DNA of 64,000 bases from Erodium maritimum (Eukaryota > Streptophyta > Magnoliopsida > Geraniales > Geraniaceae). Of the stretch, positions 21,876 to 33,427 are shown piece after piece (within the stretch, counting starts at the first letter, position 1; every line of letters starts with the position of its first letter). Where the stretch lies: the NCBI GenBank assembly GCA_963921825.1, contig OY997594.1:6019001-6083000 (forward strand), read 5' to 3'. A model generated the notes under the pieces. It was not told the DNA's origin, ran no database searches, and saw nothing but the letters and a program-made list of their open reading frames with translations. The position numbers and the translations under genes were made by a program.

Positions 21876-22400
21876 CATGAAAGATTCATCAACACTGTAA
21901 GCCGGTTTTATCAACACAATTGTTGGACTTATCAACTGAGGAAGGGACCTGGTCAGAGTCATTTATCAATTCTAAACATATATTTTACCAACAATAAAAT
22001 GCAATTTTATCAATGCTAACTACTACACGACGTGTGACTACAACGATCATCTACTCAGGAATGATAAGGTCACAGACAGTTAGTTTGTCAACTTTAAAAC
22101 ATACATTTATCAACACTAGCATAAAGATTTATCAACACTGGAAGAAAGATTTATCAACACTGCAAGAAAGATTTATCAACACTAGTTGGAAGATTTATCA
22201 ACACTAGTTTGAAGATTTATCAAGACTACTAGAACGATTTATCAATGTTAGTATAAAGATTTATCAATACATTCCAGTAACACGACTTGTTCCTTGAACG
22301 AGCATCAACTCAGGAACGTCCAGTCACAGACAATTTATCAATGCTTGACGTTAGATTTATCAACAACAAAGTGTACTTTTATCAACGCAACCGATAACAA
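21860..22400 (+). repeat. 3' TTTATCA repeat array
   Basis: More than a dozen TTTATCAA(C/T)ACT-type units appear, with a tight run at about 22,090-22,260 where each unit is followed by a short purine-rich spacer (GGAAGAAAGA-like). Orientation is the same as in the 5' array. The array begins inside the end of the preceding open frame and contributes its last residues and stop. The positions on either side of the gene suggest subterminal protein-binding sites. Confidence 0.8.
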
Positions 22401-23097
22401 TTGATTAAAGAACAAGAGTTATCAGAATTTGATTTCTGTTCATCGAATTTGAGATATAAACAACGATTGCTGGAGTATATCTTAAAATGTACTTGTTTAC
22501 GTTTGATTAGTTGAGAAACGAGGTTAATTCACATCAAATAGTCGATAAATCTTAACAACATACTTGATAAACCCTAGAACAGAGCACGTTTTAAGATTTT
22601 TTGAAATCGACATATATTTTCTGGTTTTTCGATCCTGTGATTGACTGATGATAGAAGTAAGTTATTAGATAATTCTCACCTGTTTTTGAGCTTGATCAGG
22701 CGATAAAAAAGGATTGAATTTGCGATTTGCAGTGGAGAAGCAAAAACAGAGCACGGTTTATGAATTTCGGCTGAATCTTCAGATTGTAGTGCCCGAATTT
22801 GACTCTACGTTAATCGATCAAAGGAATGGAGAGCTGTTGATTTGTCGGTGTTTTGTTGAGAGCAGACTGCGAAATCAGCTCAAGTTTTGTGCGCCTGCGA
22901 TCGCGATCGCGATCGTACTGTAAGAGGAAGAAGAAGCTAGGAAGGGAATTTACTATCTTACCCTTTGTAGTATAAGAAACACGAAATTTAGGAAGGTGGG
23001 AGACAGTTGATCTGGGCGGTTGATCATCGTTGCTGGACGGCGCGGATCGGTTCGCACGGTTCGCACGTTAAGAGCGGTTTCTAGCGGATTTCAGCTC
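22401..23097. other. 3' subterminal region of the Mutator-like element
   Basis: No convincing gene is present. An open stretch on the plus strand (about 22,714-22,923) has a TATA-less context and ends in a short GATCGC palindromic run (about 22,900-22,916). The right terminal inverted repeat occupies the last ~31 bases. Confidence 0.45.
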
Positions 23098-23107
23098 CTT
23101 ATATGAC

Positions 23108-23546
23108 AGGAATTTTGGCCAAGTTTCTTATTTCTTTTTGTTGTGGGTAGGATTTGGCTTCCATATGTTCTCGAATTGTGTTATGAGTTTGATTGGGATA
23201 TAAAGTATAGATGCTAGAAGGGCACTTGCTTCGATTGGGCTCAGTAGACTTAAATTATGAGCCTCGACTACGAGCAAGCACGAATCTTGTGTGACTCAGA
23301 TTTCCAAGATTCGATGTTTTGGTTGTAGGATTGCGGATAATGATTTCTTTGAACTTCGTACGGCACATCGATCGGCTGAGGTTACAGTTGTTGATGTTCA
23401 TCAACCAAAATCAGGTGCGTCGTTTCTCATAAGAGTTATCGTGGTTGTTTTTTACTTTCCATGTTCGTGCTTGGGTTCTATCTTAGTCGTCAATTTTCAG
23501 AGTTGAGGTCGGAGAGACAGAGCTCATCCTTTGAATTAGAGGTGTA
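23108..23546. other. Spacer between the Mutator-like element and Helitron 1
   Basis: About 440 bases of host sequence. A possible exon-like stretch around 23,310-23,415 ends in CAG/GTGCGT, a good splice donor, but no protein family is recognisable. Confidence 0.4.
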
Positions 23547-23599
23547 CTAGTGTAAGCGCACCGCGCGATGTGCGGTGCTTGGCGTAAAAACGTGTATAT

Positions 23600-26500
23600 T
23601 TCAATATTCAACTTTTACTGTCATAAAATATTTAAAATTTATTTCTTTGATCGTCTTTTTTGGACAAATGGTTTATTTTTCGATCAATTTTTTTCAATCC
23701 AAAATAATAGATAAAGGTTCAATCCATTTAGTTAGCATGACTATAAACTTATATGGTCAAACAATCACAACCAGGCAACTAAACAACAAACATACAAAAA
23801 AAGTAAATCGGCTTAATCTCATCAAAAAAAATAAGGTTTTATTTAAAATAAATTAGGTTAAGAGGATTCCTAAAAACGAAACCAAACTAAAATCAAACCC
23901 AAACTCAGAAGAAATATCGAACCAACGACCTCCCTTTCCCGTCGCACGAAGCCACGATACGCAAAGCATCCGACATATTTCCCCTTCGCTCATTGTGGAT
24001 ACTTCCAATAGCTTCTCTTCCTACAAAAAGTGCTCGTACCTACATTGCAAATTGAAAGCAACCAATCTCAATTCAAATATGTAATAGACCAATTATGAGC
24101 ATAAGTTACACCAAAGAAGATACGGTAATAAACCATAGTCAAAACAACCATCAATATGCAGAATCAAATTGCAAGTATATTTCTCTCAGAAAGTATATTC
24201 CTAGGTTCAAGTAATTTTTTTTATTGCTCAAACGACTTACAAAGGTTGGAAGGGAAAAAAATAGATAAAATCGCTTCTAAAATGCAACAATGCTGGTGGT
24301 TTAAAAACCTGTAATAACCACAGAGAAACAGCATCACATAAAATTGTATACTGTTTTAGCAATGTTTTCAATCCAAAATCCTCAAATTTTACCACCCAAC
24401 TCAAACTTTTAGGTATCATATTTAAATCTTGAACCTGTATGAATTAAAAATAGACCACAAAAAAGGAAAACATGGTATATATCAGCTAATTAAAGAACTT
24501 CTTTTTTCCTTTTAGTTAAAATAAATAAGAAAATCTTTAAAAAAAAAATCTGTGTTGGCTTCATGGCAAGCTTAATACAGAAAGAGAACATGAATATTTC
24601 GAAAGTAATAAATAAGGTCAGGGTTAGTACGAATTGTTTTTTTTTTTGTTTTGAAAAGGCACTAATTGTTTCGTTCTTTGGAAATTCACTGATATATGCA
24701 ACAAAGAACAAAATCAACCAAAAAGATTATTACTTTTACATAAACAAAGCACCATTATAAATTTAAAATTAACCATGTTCACCAAATGCAATTGTATTCT
24801 TCATAAACCAAGCAGTGTGTGAACTAACCTGTATGAAGCCAAATGCCCAGTACCACTAATGAGAGCCTGAAAAACAAATACACAATAAACACGACACCAG
24901 CAAAAACAAAGCAAGGAAAAGGATGCATGTCTAATGCAAGTGCCTGATGCAAAATATAATTTCAAATCTCATGAGAACCTTTTAATAAATCACATATGAA
25001 GACATCCTTGTCAATCCACAAATCAATCAAATAATGACATATGACATGTTCTCTTTCAAAGACATCAAACACTTATCATGCTTGAAACTGAAATTCAGAC
25101 CATAAATTCCAAAAATAAAAGCCAATGGATACGAAGAACAATAATTCATATATCCATAAACGAACAACGTCATTAGATCATTAAGGAATAGCGTCTGACG
25201 TCTAATCAAATATAGTAAGAGAACATTTTTTACCTAAAATCACAAAACAACCTAGAAAAGAAAGAAAATCAAAGAAATAACGAATGTTATATTCAATAAT
25301 AGCATAAAATTTTACAACAGGATCATAAACCCAGTCCACTAAACCCCAATTTTGGATGATAACAACTTATTTTATAAATAACGAATGAAGATAGGATCAA
25401 GTAAAAAAACTAATATTAAGTTGCAATCAATTTGCGAAAATTCCATTTTCTCGTGCAACTGCTAGTCCAACATTCTATTACATCATAACAATCTAATGCA
25501 CTATTGTTGGCTTCTAAACACAAAAGGCTCTCGAAACTGGATGCCATTGAAAATCTTATAAGACCACACAAAAAAACTCTTGCTTTACCCATTTAGTCAA
25601 ACCCATCAAGATACTGACCCTGTTCTTGTTCTTAATGTGGTAAAAGACCCAAATGGGGAAAACACCACCAACAATCAGACGAAGAAGATAAGTTATTTGA
25701 TGAACCAAATAAGAAGAAAACAATGACAAATATCAAGATATAGAAAATAGCTCTTCTTTTGTAAGGTCATTTTAATATTTTTAAAATTCTATTTATGTTT
25801 TTTTTTCCTTTTAAATCTAAGGCACGCGTTTAATTAGAGAGAATGAAAAATTCTCCCCAAGGGGGAACGAAACGCTTGAGCGCTGGAGTCTTTTCCCTCA
25901 TTGCTTTCGCTTACACCGTTCGTTTGTAAATAATCCATATAGTAGATAATTCGTTTTAAAAAGCATGGAAAACATTCATTAAATTCATTTGTGTTAAAAG
26001 CACCATTGAAAAGTCTTTAATTCACTATTCAATTGTCGTGCTAGTTTGTATTTAAAAAAATCTATAGTTTTTTGTGTAATGCCTATAAACAATAGTCATT
26101 TAACTAACAAAACTATTTGTTATGAGAAACTGAATTATTATCAGCGTATTTAGAAAGTGACTGATAGACACAATAAAGTTACATGTACAATAAAATATAA
26201 AACATAGGTCCAGCACATGAGATACCTAACTCTCGTCGTCTAAAACTGTGAAGCTCAGATACATAATCATTATCATCATGCAAGACTATCTCAGATGACA
26301 GGAATAACACTTAGGGAAATTACATACACAACTGATCTTAACCAGTAACTTAAGTTTATCAGGGAAGAACAAATGTTTAAACATTCAACTTTCAAGTAAT
26401 GCAAATTAGCCCATACTTACTTTCTGATATTTAGAAGAAAAAGTTCAAGAACATTCAAAAAACTTGAGGTTGGGAATTAAATTACCTTAATCTTTGGTTT

Positions 26501-26850
26501 CTTCTGCATGAAACCAGTGGCATAATTCCTTGATAGCTGTAAGAACAGAATGACAAAAAACATATAAACACATGAGAAAAAAAGATAAACCCAAATAGCA
26601 GAAAATGTAAGTGATATGGATCAAACTTAAACAATGTGAATTTCAGATGCACATAAATACTGCAACAACATAGATTTACAAATTGCAGACATGATTACAA
26701 ACTGTCTCTTTGGCCTTTAACATATGAAAATCTACAAAATCTACTCACTTGGTTACATAGCTCACTTAATAAACACCAAGTTATATGGAACACGAAATCT
26801 AAGGGTTCCATCAAAACATAAATAGATTAACAAATCTCCGATTGTATTTT
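23600..26850. other. AT-rich Helitron interior with possible small captured exons
   Basis: No long frame exists. Two minus-strand segments are bounded by good splice sites. At about 24,829-24,867 a 39-base piece (ALISGTGHLASYR) sits between CAG and GTTAGT. At about 26,480-26,540 a piece reading LSRNYATGFMQKKPKIK is followed by GTAATT. I recognise neither protein. The rest is simple AT-rich sequence. Confidence 0.4.
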
Positions 26851-27626
26851 GTTTATTTTAATGGAGATAATTTTGCAGCGAATTAAAACTATAAATCATA
26901 AAATAGAACAAATACCGGGACTCGTGGAGAAAACAAACTTTACGGCCACAAAATAATCTAAGAACTTGTTGGAGGCACTGTTTGCATGAAGAACTTGCCC
27001 CAACTCTAGTGAACCAGCTTTTCTTCCTCTGCTTGTATAGATACAAACGAATCGTTTGAGAAATTGACATAGACAATTGCAGGTATAAACCGAAATGCAC
27101 AACAACCAAACGGAATAGTGGGATTAGAGGTGTGCCACGCTGGCAGAAAGCCTGGTATTATAGTCTTAATGAGACGAAATCAAACAACAAAAGCAGTAAA
27201 GTCGCTCCTCCGTTAATAGAAACATACAGGTAAATAGTTCATTATCTTCTCTTCACTTGCTTATTTCTTTTTTGATAGAGTAATCTTGTTTTTGAAGAGC
27301 TGTTAGGATGGAATTTAAGATAAATATGTCAGAAATGCCACTTGGAAAGCTCAGCAAAAGTAATATTCAAGAAAGGTAAATATCTTCGAAGTTCTCATAT
27401 TGGTTTTTTTAGGATGTTTAATTGGTAGTTTAATTTATAAATGCTCTCTGAATATCTTTGCTATTATTAGATAAATGAGATCCTTTACACGTATGATAAA
27501 CCTCAAAATCAAGTAAACAGATAAATAAACACCAAACATGTTCTTCCAATAGTTAATTTTGAAAGGAAAAAAAAGCTAATCATGTTGGACCAGGTCCAAA
27601 TACACAGGCACATAGAGAAGGCATAC

Positions 27627-27680
27627 CTTAGAGAAGAATGATCCACAAAGCTCAAGAGCCTTATACCATCTTGTAGCCAC
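27627..27680 (-). pseudogene. Captured exon of a group-D (TDY-type) MAP kinase
   Basis: A 54-base exon reads VATRWYKALELCGSFFSK, bounded by TTAG on the 5' side and GTATGC on the 3' side, phase 0 at both ends. This is the activation-segment end of plant MAP kinases, normally VATRWYRAPELCGSFFSK, just after the TDY motif; the CGSFFSK continuation is typical of TDY-type plant MAPKs. Two substitutions destroy the kinase APE motif (here ALE) and the preceding arginine. No neighbouring kinase exons were found, so this is a fragment picked up by the Helitron. Confidence 0.8.
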
Positions 27681-27699
27681 CTAATCCTGAAAGAGCACC

Positions 27700-28721
27700 A
27701 AGGGGGAAATAACACAATCAAAACATGGTTCAATGATGTCCCCTGAAATTAAAAACCTAATGCTATTAATATTTTCTATAAGTGAAATTGTGAAGTTTTG
27801 TGGTAAGTCCAAATACTGTTCAGAACATTGTGATTGGTGATAAGAACTGCAATTTCAGACATGGGCTAACAGAGTTGCATCACAACAATGGTGTATATGT
27901 TAGGTAAAGGCATAAAGACACATAAATGCATCCAAGCAAAGATGAGTCTTGTAGGGTATGGACTGTATGTGGAGGTTTGTTTCTAATGTTGATGTTGGGA
28001 CTTATTAGGAACACACTTGGTAAAGAGATCTTCTTATCGATTATGGTCCAAGGCCAGAACCAAAGCACCTCAAGCAAGCAAGCCTGACAGTTACTCATCT
28101 AGATTTTTCAAATCCTACAACTTGCAAATTTATTTCACATATTAAACAACAGCAATGCCATACAATTTAAAGTGCCAAAGCTACATGCATGAATAATTAA
28201 ACCCCAGACTCAACAATGAACAACTAAAACATATATGCTTCTATCATTCGCGAATTCAGTTCGATAAGTAACAAAGAGCAATGGGGGAAAAGCATGAAAC
28301 CGACCCTTCAGACCAACACATTTCCATGAAATCGTTGAAGCAATGGCACAAAAATCAACACTTCAGACCAACACCTTTCCCAGAATAATCCCAACAAACG
28401 ACTCAAAAATCAAACTTCTCATATCCAAGCAAAACCCACATCACAATTTCGATCAGTTCACACCCCAAATCCACAAAATCGAACAAAAGGTAGACATAGA
28501 ACCGTAACTAAGGCATGTGGAAACATATTAGAACAATGAAATCACATGTAAGAATAAGAAACGTTAGAATGAGAAACATGAACAGAGAGAGGAAAACAAT
28601 GCAAACCCAGTTTAGGGCCACAAGAAAAAATAGAATTCTCAACAATCCAATTCTAAGTGTCAATGTCAATAAGTAAAAATGTTAACGCCCCTAAATAAGT
28701 TGAATGTATATATGTGAAAGG
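27700..28721. other. AT-rich Helitron interior
   Basis: No gene is supported. The short frames on both strands have neither domain motifs nor splice context that I can interpret. Confidence 0.5.
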
Positions 28722-28726
28722 GTAGG

Positions 28727-31700
28727 TGTAAAGATCGGGAAAATTTATTATTTAAATTATTAAATAGTAACGCCGAGGTTGGGAACGAGTTTGATTTTTG
28801 AATCGAAATAAAAAAACGGAGAGGTTTGATTTTTTTTGGGTCTGCTCAGAAACCGGACTTGGGCCGAGCCAGGGCAAGGCCCAAACTCGCGCGCGCCAGC
28901 CCAACGCGAAGCAGGTCCAGCGCTTCAGAAACCCTACCTATTAAAGCACACCAGCGTCGCTTCAGTTCCACTTTCACGCACGAAAACCAAGGTCGTCGCC
29001 AGAAACCTCTCGAGCTCGTCGATCTTCCCCCGCCGACCAAAGCTCGCCGGAGCTCCTTCACTCACCTTCTTCGTCCTCTTCCTCCTTCACCTCCCTTCCT
29101 CCACACCTTCCATCGACAGAAACCCAACCCAGACAAAAAAAAAACCTTCTCACTCTTCGTCTTCATCCTCGAATCGAAGCCAGCGACGCCGCCACTGTCG
29201 ACCGAACCTCACCGCGCCGTCAACGAACAAGACAGGTGATTGTGAGCCCTTCCCGACCCTCGAATCTGTTTTCCCTTCATCATTTGCCTGGAAAATCTGA
29301 GCGCTCGAGCTCGGTTGGTCCGAATTAGGGCATAGAAGCTCGGCCGGAGCTCTCACCTCCAGATCTGGGCCATGCTCGCCGACGAGTTCCTCACCGCATC
29401 GGATCTGCCGGAGAACCCTCGTCGTTCCGTTCACCCTGACGCCTCCTCCGCCGCTCAAAACTGCCTCCTCGAGTCTCGCCGTCGAGAACCGCCGCCACCC
29501 ATCGCCGGAGACGAAACCCTGGCCGAGCACCGTCTCAGACGAGCTTGGGGCTCGGGTCTGAACCGTGACCTGGACCTGGTTTGAGACGGGACTTGGGCCT
29601 GGGTATGAGCTGGGCCTCGGCCTGGACTGGCCGGGCTTGGGTCCGGATCTGTACCGGATCTGGACCCGGGTCTGGACCAGGTATGGGTCGGGTCCGGGTC
29701 AGGTCCTGGGTCCGGGTTCTGGACCGGATTCGGGTCGGACTTGAGCCTGGTCGGGTCAAGGCAGATTAATTAAATTAATTAAATAAAGGTTTGACTTAAA
29801 ATCAGATTAATTACAAGGGCTTTTGGACAAAACGAACTTTTGGATTTAATTATCTAATCTGAGAACCGTTACGGGTTGGACCGGGACTGATACGTCCTCT
29901 TTGTGTTAAACTAGGACGTTACCATGAGCACGGAGAAGACCGGTGTTGGCCAGGACGTCAGCAGCTAGGAGACGCAACGGTCAGCTCTTCAAGAGGTAGG
30001 GATTACCTCGAATCCGCTTTATTACGGTTTTACTAGTATGTATATAGGGAAACCTAATAAACCGGTTAAAGAACTAGTATGCATATAGGAAACGAATGAC
30101 TAGCGTTGACGTATCAAACTGCGAACATTTACGATTTCTGTCTTGGGAATTGATGTGCTGGTAGAATCGGGCCATGTCGCGCTCGTAGGACTTGTGTGCT
30201 GAATGTATCTGTGTATGCCTTTGATGCTTGAACGGCTATTAAATAACGAACACGAAAATGAGTAGAATTGACTAGAGAACGCATGATCAGTGATTTGAGT
30301 GCTTTTCCCTATTTTACTTGATATGTGGATTGGGAATGTTTGGGGATACCGTAAGCCGGTGGGGTAACCACTTGGAGAGTGGTATCGGTAAGTGATGGTA
30401 TGTGCACCTGTCGACTGTGGTGATTATTGAAATGTGATTGTGAGCGTGCACCTGTTGACTATGGTGATTGTTGGAATGCGATTGTGATTGTGAGCGTGCG
30501 CCTATTGGTTGTGGTGGTTGTTGACATATGTTGTGATCCTGTTTGTGAGTGTGATTGCGATTCTTTTGATGCGCGGCCGGTAAAGTGTGAGAGAAGTACT
30601 TCCGTCAGGTGTATCGTACCTTCCGGCGCGTAATCAGTAGGGTATTGTAGTTGGGGTACTTGGGTTACATGAGAAAGGTGGTTTCCCTACCTTCCGACCG
30701 GGAGTCGGTAAAACGCTGTGTCCTGCGAAGAGGTGATTTCCCTACCTTCCAACTAGCACTCGGTAAAACGCTGTGTTGAGCACCGCGAGTGACGAGGCCG
30801 CGAAGAGGCGATTTCCCTGCCTTCCGTCGATCGGTAAAACGATGTGTCCGCGATGAGGTCGACCGCCTATCCTGACTTTGTGTTAGGGAGGTTGCGTGCG
30901 GTTACGCCGGGCCGAGAGGGTTGCTCCCTAGACCGTGCGATGGCTACGGGCCGTTTCATCTTGAATTGCTTTGAATTGACTGAGTATTGTTGTGTTTTGA
31001 CTTTGGGTGTTCTTCTTTGTTATGAGTTGCGTGTGACCGTGAATGACTCGATTTGTTTGTCTTTTGGTGAATTCATGTGTGTGGCTTCCGTGTAAGTTAA
31101 AGTGTCGTATTTGTGGTTGTCCCTAAGTCGTTTGTGTAGGGGCTTGGGATGTGGAATCTCGGGACAGTTTATGGTCGGGTAAAGTGAAGATTGATTAAGT
31201 TGATTTATATGTCTCGTTGTCATTTTCTCTTTTTAATCGTTAAGAAGTTAGTTTAGAAATGTAATTGGATGTCTAAATTGCATTGTTCCCTTCGTTGTGT
31301 GCCTTAGTCGATTGGATGGTGTGGCTTGGAGTGTTCATGATTTTACCTATGAGTATCGTTGACTACGTATTGTGGAATTGTGGTTGGGTTGTTCCGTGGT
31401 GTGGCCTTAGGGTAGGCGTTGTGTGGAATCGGTTTCAGTATAGTTGGACTTTGAGTATCCGAGTTTAAAGAGGGTCTTGGCTTTTATTAGGTTTAAAGGT
31501 CGTATTGCGTTAAAAACCGTTATTATATTTTAAATTATGGAACTGCATTTTGGTGACTTCGAGATAAGGTGGTTAAACGGTTTTCCCTACTGAGCATCAA
31601 GCTCACTCCCCTATTTTACCGTGTTGTCTACAAGTAGTGGTCATGACTTGGAGTTGAGGGCATCGCAGAGCATGGGGCTAGCGAGGGTCCGGGTTTACGT

Positions 31701-31893
31701 TCATTTATTATTTTCGTAGTGACGAACGGTTATTTCGGACTTATGTATTTTACTGAGCGTAGGACTCGGAAACTCTAACTCGTTGGTTTATGTTATTTAT
31801 CTTTATCAGTTATTATTTGTCTTAAATTACTTTTAATTGAAATTCACTAAGTCGCGTCTCGGGTCCGGTCAATACCGGATTTGGGGCGTGACA
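28727..31893 (+). mobile_element. Solo LTR, 3,167 bp, probably Ty3/gypsy type
   Basis: It begins TGTAAAGATCGGGAAAATTT and ends GGGGCGTGACA, with a perfect 5-bp duplication GTAGG at 28,722-28,726 and 31,894-31,898. The start (TGTAA..., then TTTATTATTTAAATTATTAA) and the end (CCGGTC...CCGGAT...GGGGCGTGACA) are like LTRs of chromovirus/Tekay-type elements. Inside are a transcript-like leader near 28,930-29,300, a GC-rich simple repeat of GGGTC/CCGG units (29,580-29,760) and a repeated block CGATTTCCCTRCCTTCC...CGGTAAAACG at 30,670-30,850. There are no retroviral-type genes, so it arose by recombination between two LTRs. The open frames inside (e.g. 28,836-29,300) are LTR composition, not genes. 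Confidence 0.88.
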
Positions 31894-32479
31894 GTAGGTC
31901 TGTTCCTAGATACTGACCGATGATGGCCACGACAAACTTAAACATATGGCATCAAGCAGTTAACACAATAAGGCAACAAAATCATTAAATAAGCACCAAT
32001 AGGAAAATGCACAAAACAGATTATGAATACAAACATCAAAGAGAAAAACAACGACAATCAACAAAGTTAAATACCCATATACAACCCAAATCAATTAACA
32101 AAAAATGTAAGCCTGATCAAGTATGCTAATAATGTTGGTGTTGGTGTATATGTTGGAAAAGGCATATATTTCCTCGGTTTTTTTGGCCAATATCAGCTGC
32201 ACTAAAACTTCTAAATAGGGTATACCCAAATTACAACCCAAACCGTTTGATAATGAAAATGTTAATTGGGGAGAAAATTGGTAAACAGGGCTAAATCAAG
32301 TTCAAGATCCAGCACATAAACACATATGCAACCTACAGATTCAAAAATCTAGGGTTCTAACCCTAACGAAAGATGGTTCGATGCATGAGTCAACAAACCC
32401 TAGACACTGCATACAGCAAACCACATAACCCTAATCAAACAAATATTAAACACGGAATGAAAGAAAGGAACTCACCGGC

Positions 32480-32557
32480 GCGGTGGACTTCGAATCGACT
32501 GGATTGTACGACTGAGTTGCAGAAGTTGGACGGAAGATGAGGGGCACGAAAATCATA
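32480..32557 (-). pseudogene. Possible captured first exon of an unknown gene
   Basis: On the minus strand an ATG at about 32,557 opens a frame reading MIFVPLIFRPTSATQSYNPV, rich in Ser/Thr, and runs into GCGCCG/GTGAGTTCC, a strong donor. The upstream sequence is promoter-like. It may be the first exon of a host gene captured with its promoter by Helitron 1. I do not recognise the protein. Confidence 0.35.
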
Positions 32558-32826
32558 TATGGAGGGGGCGCACCACTTTAATGCCGACCATCATCAAACC
32601 CTATGCCAAGAGTAACGGATCTTTGCCTTCAATGCACTGCAAAACGGTCGGAGCCCGTGTAAATGCAGAGAAGGCGAACAGAGTGAGTGGAGAGGATGGG
32701 CGTAGAAGCGCTGTGGAGAAATAGGGGGATTAGAACTCTGCCACGCTGGCATGAAGCCTGACATTAGAGTCTTAAGGATCTGTTTCTCAAATTCTGATTT
32801 AGGTGTTTTTGGCTTTGTTTTTAATT

Positions 32827-33003
32827 GTTCAGGTTCGCGCTTGGTTTTTGGTTCTTCATCGTATTATCGCCTATTTGGACGAGCATGAAACGGAGGAAGA
32901 TTTGTTCGAGTTGTTAAGGATTCTTCTCTTCCCTGATACGACACAATTTGTAGCTGACCTGTACTCTTTAATCTGGGTACTACACTGTGGTTGCAGAGAA
33001 TAG
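32827..33003 (+). pseudogene. Possible captured exon, unknown protein
   Basis: After a TTGTTCAG acceptor the plus strand reads VRAWFLVLHRIIAYLDEHET, then EEDLFELLRILLFPDTTQF, and stops at 33,001. The amphipathic helical pattern looks like real coding sequence, but no family is recognised. It lies just inside the 5' end of Helitron 1. Confidence 0.4.
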
Positions 33004-33300
33004 TGCTGCCTCTGATTCTGGCTCTCCCGTCAACGCCACGTGAATATTTCCACGTGATGATATACAATTATAATCTTCAAAAACCAAGATATATATACGA
33101 TTAGCACCGCACGATACATCCACTTAGTATATATAAAAGAAGATTATTTTTGACTTAAAACTTTCGAAAGACATATTATTCTAATTTTGGATTAAATATA
33201 TACTATTATGATTATGAAGCATATTTTTTCAAATTTTCCTAAATAATAAGGGGTTGTTAGGATACCCATTTATTTAAGTGTTACAAAAACAGCATATACA

Positions 33301-33427
33301 AGTGGGCCTCGAAAGATCTATGACAGGCCCACGGTCGTTAATGACAGCCCATTAGCCATTAGGGTATCGAAGTGGTGTCTATAAAATATCGCATAGTTCA
33401 GATCTGTGCAGATATCGTATGAGAGAG
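33301..33427 (+). promoter_or_regulatory. Promoter of the intact nucleoredoxin-like gene
   Basis: Homology with copy A starts at GTGGGCCTC (33,302). Two site II type motifs are visible: GTGGGCC at 33,302 and GGCCCAC at about 33,326. A TATA box, TATAAAAT, lies at 33,380-33,387, about 40 bases before the first ATG. Copy A keeps the first GTGGGCC and a TATAAAAC. Site II motifs are known in promoters of proliferation- and organelle-related plant genes. Use here is inferred. Confidence 0.55.

Larger units (their letters stand above)
19741..23097 (+). mobile_element. Mutator-like element carrying a small gene, about 3.4 kb
   Basis: The element is flanked by a perfect 10-bp repeat, CTTATATGAC (19,731-19,740 and 23,098-23,107), close to the 9-10 bp of Mutator-like elements. 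The ends are imperfect inverted repeats over about 31 bp: left GAGAAAAAATCAAATAGAAA, right (reverse strand) GAGCTGAAATCCGCTAGAAA, both followed by CC...CTTAAC. It holds a transcript-like leader (19,940-20,250), two arrays of TTTATCA repeats and a two-exon gene, but no transposase. It belongs with plant Mutator-like elements that carry Ulp1-related gene pieces. Confidence 0.75.
23547..33143 (-). mobile_element. Proposed non-autonomous Helitron 1, 9.6 kb
   Basis: Read on the minus strand, the 3' end is at 23,547-23,550: CTAG followed by T, preceded by an 8-base spacer and a GC-rich hairpin (CACCGCACATCGCGCGGTG). The 5' end is at 33,143: A/TCTTCTTTTATATATACTAA, followed by a subterminal GTGCGGTGC block complementary to the hairpin. 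The flanking bases, A at 23,546 and T at 33,144, are what remain of the A/T dinucleotide into which Helitrons insert. No RepHel protein is found. Inside are captured exon pieces and a later solo LTR insertion. The two ends pair by family resemblance and flank, not by a known full-length copy, so the span could be a composite. Confidence 0.6.

Noticed and set aside
20690-22400. A CRISPR-like array in the TTTATCA repeats
   Set aside because: The repeats are short, irregularly spaced and degenerate, occur in a eukaryotic transposon, and have no unique spacers of constant length.
28836-29300. Open frames of 137-154 codons on both strands
   Set aside because: They lie within the solo LTR, overlap on both strands and reflect its GC-rich composition; no domain is visible.
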